Shown piece by piece: positions 22,126-27,713 of a stretch of 27,713 nt of DNA; position 1 is the first letter of the stretch, and the number at the start of each line of letters is the position of its first letter. The notes under the pieces are model-generated. The model was not told where the DNA came from, ran no database searches, and was given only the letters and a program-made list of their open reading frames with translations. This DNA is from Pelargonium nanum. Its lineage: Eukaryota; Streptophyta; Magnoliopsida; Geraniales; Geraniaceae. The DNA lies in NCBI GenBank assembly GCA_036897485.1, contig JAYMTF010000971.1:1-27713 (forward strand), written 5' to 3'. The position numbers and the translations under genes were made by a program.

Positions 22126-23742
22126 ATAAGTAAAGTTAGGTTATAGAAAAAAAAATCAAAATCTAATTAGTAATTACCACAGTTATTGAAGGATGGACAA
22201 ATTGTGGCTGCAATGGACATTGCCCTATTTCTTAATCTAGTTTATCAAACCATTTGCATTGAGCAACTAGAATTTTCAGAAATATATTTAGGGTTTAATT
22301 GGTAAAGATTGGGAAAATGCTACACTAGAAACCATATTATCTACAGTTGACTATGTAACCAAGTGATTATGTACTGAAACTCATTTATGATTTGTCCCAC
22401 TTTACGACACACATCGTATACTCAAACTAGTGAATATAAGTCCAATAACCATACAACTCAATGAAAAAGGCTGGTTCACCACATCCTTGATATAATGATA
22501 TCTATCGCGCTCAAAAGGTTCTTCCTTTTTCTGTGGAGTCAACTTTAAGTTAGGCAATCAAAAGACAAAAGGCAAAGATAAGCATTACACTAATATATCT
22601 CAAACACAATCGCCAAGATACAAGACAAACTGAACTTGTTGCTGCATACTATCCAAGAGTTGTTCTAGCATCCATATACAATACAGATATAAAATCATAT
22701 AGCAAAGATTTATAACAGTTTTCAGTTCTCAAAAATGAAGTTTCAAAGCGGGCAATTGCTTATCTTTACTTCCTATTGAACTGCAATATAATTCATCTAA
22801 TAAACCAAAGCAAATATCAACATCTAATCCCTACACCCTAGATCCAATTTGTTACTAATTACACAGGTCAATCACTCAATACACAGACACTGTCACTCAC
22901 ACAATGCACAAAGTAAGTGTTTTTGTATTAGAAGTACTGGAATAAGCATCATAAGTCTGGATATAACTTCAATCAAGCACAAACAATAAGTAACAGTATA
23001 AACAAAACCTTAAGATTTGTTCCAGAGTAAGCCTCCCCTCGTTGCGCAGCATCTCAGACTGAACAGAACCGAAACACCTATCAATCACAAGACACAAACT
23101 GCCCTCCATCCTGACAGCCCCATGGAAAGTACACACATTTCTGCACCACATCGACGACCTGCGCAGATTGTCGAGCTGCCCCTGCACCCAATCCACATCC
23201 GTATCCTCCCCAAGCACCACCTTCTTCACCACGACCCGGTGGCGGCACCGCCCAGAGCCGGAACCAATCACCGCACCCCACATTTCCACCCCAGCCCTCC
23301 TCCCCTCCCCAATCCGCCTGAGCAGCCGCAAGTCCTGGTGCAGGCTGACCTCGATCACGGGCCCGCAGCCGCCGGAGCTGGAAACATTAGACCCGCGGCT
23401 GAAGCGGCGGCGAGTCTGGGACTCGTCCTCATTCCCGTTCCCGACCTCATCGTCGTCGTCATCGTCGTCGTCGTCCGTGTAATCGCAGTCGAAGCTGGAG
23501 GCGGCATTGGAATTGGAGTGGATGAGAGAGAGCACAGCGAAGTTCTTGCGGAGGGCGTGCACGGAGTTGCCGACGACGGAGACGTGGCGGCAGCGGGGGC
23601 AGGGCAAGGTAGTGTCCTGGGAGGCGGAGAACATTCTAGAGAGACACTCCTTGCAGAAGCCGTGGCCGCATTGGAGCAGGAGAGGAACTCGGTCGTCCTC
23701 GTTGTAGCGAGTCTGGCAGACGGAGCAGCAGGGGACCTTCAT
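9577..23742 (-). CDS. KEG: KEEP ON GOING (KEG): RING-kinase-ankyrin-HERC2-like E3 ubiquitin ligase
   Basis: Sixteen coding exons on the minus strand, 5' to 3': 23742-23009, 20649-20287, 20166-19936, 19711-19586, 19489-19156, 19070-18913, 17510-17353, 14800-14679, 14532-14398, 13486-13362, 13170-13066, 12966-12733, 11913-11580, 11471-11283, 11194-10889, 10797-9577. They sum to 4875 nt (1624 aa plus stop), very close to the Arabidopsis length I recall (about 1625). All junctions keep phase, and all introns are GT-AG except intron 10 (GC-AG). Domain order is RING (6-51), kinase-like (about 135-430), ankyrin repeats (about 505-840) and twelve HERC2-like repeats (865-1624). The start at 23742 has context AAAATGAA and opens directly into the RING. 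In Arabidopsis KEG is an essential E3 ligase that ubiquitinates ABI5 and related ABA-response bZIPs and some CIPK kinases, is itself controlled by ABA, and acts at the trans-Golgi/early endosome. The gene looks intact, with no frameshift or stop. Exon joins are my inference but are internally consistent throughout. Confidence 0.96.
11914..12732 (-). other. KEG intron 12 (819 bp)
   Basis: The intron begins AAG|GTTTGGTTTT and ends TGTCAG|GTTTGG. The ten bases AGGTTTGGTT span the junction at both ends, so the exact join cannot be placed from genomic sequence alone, though the spliced product is the same. No other feature is visible inside. Confidence 0.8.
13171..13361 (-). other. KEG intron 10, a GC-AG intron
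   Basis: The donor reads CACAG|GCAAGT and the acceptor GGGTGGCAG|TGG. No GT donor in the neighbourhood restores the frame with conserved residues. The GC junction yields VRNHSGRTLRDFLEALPREW, which matches KEG as I recall it. GCAAGT after AG is the classical strong GC donor consensus. Confidence 0.85.
13487..14397 (-). other. KEG intron 9 (911 bp)
   Basis: AT-rich intron with donor CAG|GTTTTT and acceptor CATCATCAG. A 75-codon plus-strand frame at 13783-14010 has no recognisable content. Nothing else is seen. Confidence 0.6.
15190..16545 (-). mobile_element. Decayed RTE-clade LINE (reverse transcriptase remnant)
   Basis: Reading the minus strand, the order of an RTE-type ORF is recognisable through many stops and frameshifts. 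An upstream linker holds the words IKIHKVKETLKNKNA and IPIEVSNTFG (about 16300-16450). Next come LFKQILRITKMLEKWR and an ERVIEYR block (about 16150-16280), FPITIRFHQG (15861-15890), then LFVNDIILV (15751-15780) in place of the catalytic FADD box. The C-terminal words are MLRWMSGGTRKDKIRN (15438-15490) and GRSRPKLVWEEVVRED (15251-15300). The order and spacing match the reverse transcriptase and C-terminal part of plant RTE elements. The endonuclease end is missing, as expected for a 5'-truncated insertion. It lies in KEG intron 7 in the same sense as KEG. The first catalytic aspartate is replaced by asparagine, and no frame is intact. Confidence 0.82.
16715..16814. repeat. Duplicated SINE-like text with a tRNA B-box-like word
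   Basis: AGTCACTAATTCAAGTCCTG (from 16715) and GGTCACTAATTCAAATCCTG (from 16790) differ at two bases and are each preceded by an ACTAGAG word. The core AATTCAAATCC resembles the RNA polymerase III B box (GGTTCGANNCC) seen in tRNA-derived SINEs. No A box was placed and no poly-A tail fixed, so SINE origin is only a suggestion. Confidence 0.35.
17511..18912 (-). other. KEG intron 6 (1402 bp)
   Basis: Donor GAC|GTAAGT and acceptor TTCAACAG. Apart from the hAT-like insertion at 18391-18634 it is AT-rich with no recognisable content. Confidence 0.65.
18391..18634. mobile_element. hAT-like MITE with 8-bp target site duplication
   Basis: The left end reads TAGACCTGGCAAATTGGATC and the right end, reverse-complemented, TAGAGGTGACAATTCAGATT. 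These imperfect terminal inverted repeats are of the TAG(A/G)GGTGGCAA type common in plant hAT derivatives. The flanks are TGCTTAAG (18383-18390) and TGCTTCAG (18635-18642), an 8-bp target duplication with one mismatch; eight bases is the hAT length. The 244-bp interior is rich in GGATCCGAACCCG and CGGATCGGATTTGG text and encodes nothing. A plus-strand open frame across it is fortuitous. Confidence 0.75.
20650..23008 (-). other. KEG intron 1 (2359 bp)
   Basis: The intron separates the RING/N-lobe exon from the catalytic-loop exon; donor AAG|GTTTTG, acceptor ATTGTAG. It contains a GA microsatellite (22089-22122) and otherwise unremarkable AT-rich sequence. Long first introns in plants often carry enhancing elements, but no specific one is visible. 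Confidence 0.7.
22089..22122. repeat. (GA)n microsatellite
   Basis: Seventeen GA dinucleotides in KEG intron 1; CT on the transcribed sense. Probably length-variable. Confidence 0.95.
23448..23479 (-). repeat. GAC/GAT codon run encoding nine aspartates in KEG
   Basis: A trinucleotide run in exon 1 (plus-strand GTC/ATC) gives residues 90-98 as consecutive aspartates between the RING and the kinase-like domain. It is likely to vary in length between species or alleles. Confidence 0.85.
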
Positions 23743-23831
23743 TTTCCGGCGGAGCGGAGCGAATTGGGAATCGGATTGGGCAGAGAAGAAATCGAAGGGT
23801 TGGGGGAGAAATCAGAAGAAAAGGAGAGGAA

Positions 23832-23867
23832 TCAGAGGATCTGGAGCAGCGGAAATGGCAGATCCAT
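23832..23867 (-). CDS. Possible upstream ORF in the KEG leader (11 codons)
   Basis: Minus-strand ATG at 23867 starts MDLPFPLLQIL and stops at 23832 (TGA), 89 bases before the KEG start codon. The context CCCATGG has a good +4 G but a weak -3 base. It is relevant only if transcription begins upstream of 23867, which the adjacent CT-rich leader (23894-23917) suggests but does not prove. No other ATG was seen between it and the main start. Confidence 0.35.
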   Translation of the reverse strand: MDLPFPLLQIL

Positions 23868-23893
23868 GGGAGGAATTGAGAGAGAGAAAATCT

Positions 23894-23917
23894 AGAGAGA
23901 GAGAGAGAGAGAGAGAG
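23894..23917. repeat. (GA)n microsatellite in the KEG leader
   Basis: Twelve AG units; CT on the KEG sense strand, a common feature of plant 5' untranslated regions. Confidence 0.9.
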
Positions 23918-24036
23918 GTTGTGAGGGATTTTTTGTCTTTCCCTTTTCTTTCGGTTCAAAGGTGGGCTGGCTGCTTCTGCACTCTGCTTGCTTCCTGCTT
24001 GTGACTAATATTTGGTGACTTTCGTGACTCACAGAC

Positions 24037-24094
24037 AACTCAACTCAACTCAACCCAACTCACTCCTGAGTTCTGAGTTCTGAGTTCCGAGTTC
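24037..24094. repeat. Short tandem arrays CAACT and GAGTTCT
   Basis: Five CAACT/CAACC units at about 24037-24060 are followed by four diverged 7-bp GAGTTCT units at about 24068-24094. The two arrays are partly complementary (AACTCA against TGAGTT), so they could form a hairpin. Confidence 0.75.
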
Positions 24095-24100
24095 AAGGAC

Positions 24101-24450
24101 CTTGTGTTTGCCCAAACTAGCCGTCTCATTTTTGGGATTCATCTCTCAATTGCATCACTCGAATTGCAAATAACTCCTATGAAGTTACCACTTAAAGCAG
24201 ATAACTCTCATGTACTTTTCTTTTTGACAGATAAACCTCTGAACTTGTCAAAAGATTATTATATTATGACACTGTTACTATACTAAAAGACTAAAATACC
24301 GTTGTTTTATACCTAAGTGATGAAATTCAGTCTAGGCAAACAAGCTTTAGTGCCACGGACTGAGTGTACGTGACACAAAAATTCTATCTAGGCGGCAAAA
24401 AGGGAACACCCGCAAGACTTGCACATGTGACTGTCATGTGCAAAATGGAC
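24101..24450. other. KEG distal upstream region, no gene seen
   Basis: AT-rich DNA with no recognisable coding content. TACGTGAC at 24367-24374 contains an ACGTG core as found in ABA-response elements, about 630 bp upstream of the KEG start codon. This is a single core and weak evidence alone. Confidence 0.35.
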
Positions 24451-24860
24451 AACAATCAAGGGAGCCCAAAAATGCAAGTCCAAGCCTAAACCTTCCAAGA
24501 CCCAACCCAAATATATTTCCAACATTTTGTATAAGTTTCTAGAATTGTAGGGAAGATTTCATAGTTTCTTAGAGTCAGTAGAATATTCTAGAAGAACAAT
24601 CATAACCGTAGATTTTAATACTGTACTTTAGATCTTAGCCATCATTTTTATAGGTTTTCTAGTATAAATAGGTGAGGGTTTCATTTGCCCAAACCATCCC
24701 CTGCATTTTGTAAACAACACTTGTGTGAAATAAACTCTCATTTGTGCAATTCATTCATAGTTGTTATTTCCCTTTAAGTTTGTTTATTAGTTTGCAGGTG
24801 GAAAGGCTGACTTAAACTAGCACGCAGGGTGCAAGAATTGTCTAAGTGCTGAACGGTCGT
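24450..24860 (+). mobile_element. Possible LTR-like remnant
   Basis: TATAAATAGG at 24663 is followed about 60 bp on by AATAAA (24729-24734), then a T-rich stretch and GCACGCAGGGTGCAAGAATT. A TATA box and a polyadenylation signal this close together are characteristic of the U3/R part of plant LTRs. I could not find TG...CA ends, a primer-binding site or a second LTR, so this is a suggestion only; a promoter of an unrelated transcript is the alternative. Confidence 0.3.
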
Positions 24861-25400
24861 GCAATTTGCTAGGAAAAGCATTCGTGTTGTTACATTAGTT
24901 TTGCGAAACAAGCCCTTAAGCTTTGAATTTAAAAAAAAAAACATCGTGAATGTCGTTCACGCTCCAGCTTTGGCGAGGACGAGGAGAGGAGCTCCGACGC
25001 CGCAACCTCCATCGCCACCACCATCCTCCTACTTCGCCAGTCCTCCGCTCTGGCACCATCTCTGCCGCAAACCTAACCCTCACCGGCAACCAATAGACCC
25101 AAAACAAGTAGATATGAAAGTCATGGTCGTTCAACATCGCCACCGAGATCGAAAAACCATGGTCGTGCTCCGCCTGCTCCGAATTTCATCTCCACGAGCA
25201 GATCAAGCCATCGTCGAGCACACAACCGTCACCGCACCGATGAAGACATGTACCGCGACTCTTGGGTCTATGATCAGAAGCACGGCTCCACCAACGTCTT
25301 CTGTGCACAGGGTACAACCCTCCGTCTCCAGCCACCGCCGATAAGACAAGGGCGCTGGTGATGAGGAAGAAGGCGATGATGGAGACATTTTGGGAGACGA
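24861..25400 (+). other. GC-richer block with an unrecognised 161-codon open frame
   Basis: This block stands out from its AT-rich surroundings. It holds an open frame (24859-25344) that is rich in arginine, proline, serine and histidine, without a domain I recognise. Composition and position between transposon-like sequences suggest a captured or decayed fragment rather than a working gene. No promoter, introns or homology support a call. Confidence 0.3.
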
Positions 25401-25420
25401 ACGACGAAGGTTACATGCTA

Positions 25421-25521
25421 ATTTGGTTTGGTTTAGATCTGATAATTGATTTGGTTTTGATTATATTTTAATTTGGTTTGATTTTATTTTATTTTTGTTT
25501 GGTTTGGTTTTAATTTGGTTC
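25421..25521. repeat. Degenerate TTTGGTTT-rich simple repeat
   Basis: About ten variants of TTTGGTTT or TTTGATTT follow one another over 100 bp, giving a T/G-rich low-complexity tract. Confidence 0.7.
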
Positions 25522-25659
25522 ATGTTCATAAAATACGGGCAAAAAGATGCAAATTTCGACGACCATAAACTTCATATGATCGCTGGAATCTTCATACAGT
25601 CGCGTAATATTCCATCATGTAAAGAAAAAGGGTATTTATGTCAATAATTGAAAATATGA

Positions 25660-26643
25660 GTAATTACATAAAGACCTTCTTTCTTTGACACCTTCTACCC
25701 TATGCACTCATATCCTCTATTTTTTTCCAACTATAGGACCCCATGATCTTTCTTTCGTCTCTTCCGTGAGTTAAAACTAATGGGAAATCTGATTTTATGT
25801 ATCACGTGACGTGAACGTGATCTAATTTTTTTGTAAATGGCATAAATGCCCTTAATAGTCTTTGAGAAAATTACAGAAGGGCCTTCTAACTTTGACACCT
25901 CCAACACTAGGCACCCCTGAACTTTATTTATGGTTTAATGTTTGAATATTTTGGCATGTTCTTCAACAATTTCCACCTAAAACTTCAAACATTCGCCGGA
26001 AAATTAAAATTTTCCAGATTTGTTTTTTTTTTAAATACAAATTTTTTAGATTTAAATTTGGATTAATTCTTTGTTTAATTTAATTAATTTATAAATTTAA
26101 ACATATAAAAAATTAAGCAAATTTTAGGAATAACACCAAATACATCACCAAAATTTCAGATTCAATTCGACAAAATTCATATTCACCAAATATTCATATC
26201 TGGCCACATCGTGGCTAGATCTTAAAGATGAGATGGGTTGAAGCCGTTATCTTTCGTCGGTTGTTGGAAAATAGAAGAAGATATGAGTTTTTGAAAGAGA
26301 TGAGATGAGATTGATGATGGGTTTGTGAGAGTTTGAAAAGATGAAGTTGAACGAGAAGATGAAGAAGAAGATAGGTTTGTGACTAAGGGAAATGAGTGAG
26401 TGCCCTAGCTAGTGGCGCCGCCGCCGCCGACGCGGAGCAGGTGATGCCGACTCCTCCTCCATGGATAGGTTCCTACGATTTTGGAGGTTGAAAATGAAGA
26501 AAATGGGGGTACTTTTGTATTTTAATACACTAACATTAGTTTTAACTGACGGAAGGAACGAACGAAAGATCAGGGGGTCCTATAGTTGTAATAGGGTGCC
26601 TAGTGCAAAAGGTGTCAAGGACAGGGGGTCCTTCTGTAATTAC
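25660..26643. mobile_element. Non-autonomous element with terminal inverted repeats over 100 bp
   Basis: The left arm 25660-25782 begins GTAATTACATAAAGACC. The right arm 26534-26643, reverse-complemented, begins GTAATTACAGAAGGACC. Both share, in order, TTGACACCTT, AACTATAGGACCCC, TGATCTTTC and AGTTAAAACTAATG. A second left-type end lies inside at about 25867-25920 (AATTACAGAAGGGCC, then TTTGACACCT and CACTAGGCACCC), so two related elements may be nested. The interior includes a GC-rich patch (about 26414-26436) and no long frame. Arms of this length fit a Mutator-like non-autonomous element. I found no convincing 9-bp target duplication. Confidence 0.7.
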
Positions 26644-26886
26644 CTCTTTAATTTATTATATTAAAAAAAAGTTGATTTTTGGGTTAAATGGTTCCAAATC
26701 CCGTGGACTTTCTTGAATTTTGTAGTTGGTCTCTATTTAGGGTTGTCACTTGTTTCGATCCCTAGACTTTTTTTTTTTTTTTTTAATTTGGTCCAACTTA
26801 CATGTTGCAGCAGGTTGCTACCTTCACGTCACCATTGGAGTCTTATGGATTTGAAGGTTATTCCTTGGACTTTCCATTTTTTTTTT
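26644..26886. other. T-rich intergenic spacer
   Basis: A short stretch with poly-T runs (about 26767-26784 and 26876-26886). The text GGTTAAATGGTTCCAAATCC at its start resembles transposon ends seen in plants, but no partner was found. No gene is visible. Confidence 0.35.
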
Positions 26887-27661
26887 AATTTACTCTGACT
26901 CACCACTGCGAAGGTGTCTGCGGTTTTCACACTCACTTTGTCTTCCCTTCTCACTAGAGCTTTCACTGGGGTTTAGGGTGGTGCTTCCTTTGGGGAGTGA
27001 GAAACATTGTTACTTCGAGTATGATGTCCCATTTCTTATCAAAAAAATAATAATTAAACAACTTCTTCTTCAAAATCTCATTTCATCAGTTCATAAAAAA
27101 ACACAAGCATAACAATTAAACCATCACTACCCAATGTCCTTGGCAAGGTCGTGGATAAGGGAACCGACTTCCTCATCACCACTACCCACAATATTACTAA
27201 CAATCCTTGTCCCGCGAATCATTTCAACATCTTTAAGTGAGTTCACAAGTCCTTTAAAGAAGGCAATGTAGGATGTCATATAAGGTTGCACACTTGTGTT
27301 GCATTGTTCGTACGCAACACAATTCTTGAATAAACGACTAGTCCTTTGATCAATGCATAAACGAAGAATTTTCAATACCATCACTCTCTCTTCTTTAACC
27401 AATGAAATGAGATTCTGAAAAAAAAAATATTGTTTATTTGATAATTAATTTAGTTAGTATCGTGTTATGAATTAAATGATTCATTATTCTCAGCAAAAAA
27501 TCGTCATCTTACATTATGTTAACCAATTTTTAGCTATTTGATGTTTATCTCTGGGTCGCCAGAGTCTTGGACAGAGGAGCCCATAAAGCTCCGGCGAGAA
27601 GGGAAGACGAGGTGGGTGTGAAAATTGTGGACAAATTCGCGGTGGTGAGTTGAAATAAATT
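26887..27661. mobile_element. Inverted-repeat-bounded segment carrying a DUF247 fragment
   Basis: The text at 26887-26970 (including GCGAAGGTGTC, TTTTCACACTCAC, GTCTTCCCTTCTC and GAGCTTT) recurs reverse-complemented at 27580-27661 (GCGAATTTGTCC, TTTTCACACCCAC, GTCTTCCCTTCTC, GGAGCTTT). The two 80-bp arms enclose about 610 bp that include the DUF247 fragment. This resembles a transposon that captured a host gene piece, but the termini and any target duplication were not established. Confidence 0.5.
27127..27417 (-). pseudogene. DUF247 family fragment (C-terminal half)
   Basis: The minus-strand frame reads through LFKNCVAYEQCN, YMTSYIAFFKGLVNSLKDV and IVSNIVGSGDEEVGSLIHDL. These match the conserved middle to C-terminal part of plant DUF247 proteins (the FRNL-AFEQ block, then the SY...F...LI-S--DV block and the W-G-DEEV---F--L block). 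DUF247 proteins are normally about 400-550 aa, mostly single-exon, and end in a membrane segment; some control self-incompatibility in grasses. Here only about 95 codons remain. A TAG follows KDIG directly, the membrane tail is absent, and upstream of 27417 the sequence becomes AT-rich non-coding after a T-tract and CAG. It is probably a dead, transposon-carried fragment; a spliced exon of a gene beyond the window is less likely. Confidence 0.65.
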
Positions 27662-27679
27662 AATATATATATGAGGTTA

Positions 27680-27713
27680 AGGATCCTAAGCCAAAGATTA
27701 ATTGGCTTAGGCT
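27680..27713. repeat. Inverted partial copy of the 222-bp repeat at the window edge
   Basis: The last 34 bases, reverse-complemented, begin AGCCTAAGCCAATTAATC and then read TTTGGCTTAGGATCC. They match the end of the tandem unit at about 2846-2876 (AGCCTAAGCCAATTAATTC, then TTGGCTTAGAATC). The copy is in the opposite orientation and continues beyond the window. Confidence 0.7.

Larger units (their letters stand above)
19936..23742 (-). other. KEG: KEG exons 1-3: RING finger, acidic tract and kinase-like domain
   Basis: The RING is C6-x2-C9-x15-C25-x-H27-x2-C30-x2-C33-x14-C48-x2-C51, a complete C3HC4 set. A run of nine aspartates (residues 90-98) and a serine/glycine-rich linker follow. The kinase-like part has a glycine-rich loop IGEGRRAGVEMW (144-155), VVVKK with lysine 173, a catalytic-loop equivalent CMNIKPSN (264-271), DYG (284-286) in place of DFG, and APE (323-325). 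The usual HRD aspartate position is asparagine 266. Exon 3 encodes the end of the C-lobe (SAEEIYRAVVKARKLPPQY, then FLRHLQEIP). In Arabidopsis the RING mediates E2-dependent ubiquitination, and kinase activity and self-phosphorylation have been linked to KEG turnover. Confidence 0.93.
23743..24100 (-). promoter_or_regulatory. KEG leader and proximal promoter
   Basis: Read on the KEG strand, the leader contains a CT run (plus-strand GA, 23894-23917). Farther up are GTGACT words at 24001, 24015 and 24024 on the plus strand; the last forms TGACTCA (24025-24031), the GCN4/bZIP-type palindrome. Next come short tandem arrays: CAACT units (about 24037-24060) and GAGTTCT units (about 24068-24094). 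No clear TATA box was seen. Regulatory roles are inferred. Confidence 0.4.

Noticed and set aside
23017-23895. A 292-codon plus-strand open frame opposite KEG exon 1
   Set aside because: It is a mirror of the GC-rich, repeat-containing coding exon, with proline- and valine-run composition; the minus strand encodes a clear RING and kinase N-lobe.
1-27713. CRISPR arrays, tRNA or rRNA genes, bacterial-type operons
   Set aside because: None seen; the gene structure is clearly plant nuclear, and the only tRNA-like word is the weak B box near 16800.

Overview
The window looks like nuclear DNA of a flowering plant, probably a eudicot. The evidence is AT-rich intergenic sequence, genes broken by many GT-AG introns with short exons, CT/GA microsatellites near gene starts, and two protein families with typical plant architecture. 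I cannot name the species. All gene models below were built by hand from reading frames, splice signals and codon phase. Comparisons with Arabidopsis proteins are from memory, not from a search.

Layout. (1) 1-2900 is intergenic and repeat-rich: an AT-rich stretch with nothing recognisable, then a roughly 0.9 kb fold-back structure (about 1497-2428), then two tandem 222-bp units (2436-2879). (2) 2930-8700 holds a complete plus-strand Nudix hydrolase gene of the NUDT16 type: four coding exons, 181 aa, with three TGGGCC/GGCCCA elements and a probable leader intron upstream. (3) 9577-23742 holds a complete minus-strand gene for KEEP ON GOING (KEG), a RING-type E3 ubiquitin ligase. Sixteen coding exons sum to 4875 nt (1624 aa plus stop) and encode RING, kinase-like, ankyrin and twelve HERC2-like repeats in that order. 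The two genes are tail to tail, with stop codons about 1.1 kb apart. (4) KEG introns carry repeats: a decayed RTE-type LINE in intron 7, in the same sense as KEG, and a 244-bp hAT-like MITE with a near-perfect 8-bp target duplication in intron 6. Intron 10 is a GC-AG intron. (5) 23743-27713 is the KEG leader and promoter followed by transposon-rich DNA: an LTR-like remnant, a roughly 1 kb element with terminal inverted repeats over 100 bp long, a DUF247 gene fragment between inverted repeats, and, at the window edge, an inverted partial copy of the 222-bp repeat seen at 2.4-2.9 kb.

How the genes relate. In Arabidopsis, KEG limits abscisic acid signalling by ubiquitinating the bZIP factor ABI5 and acts at the trans-Golgi network/early endosome. 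The NUDT16 type hydrolyses nucleoside-diphosphate-linked substrates. I see no evidence of a shared pathway; they look like ordinary neighbours. I found no convincing undescribed multi-gene system. The most informative observations are the mobile-element structures, the GC-AG intron, the altered kinase catalytic loop, a possible upstream ORF in the KEG leader, and the DUF247 fragment lying between inverted repeats.
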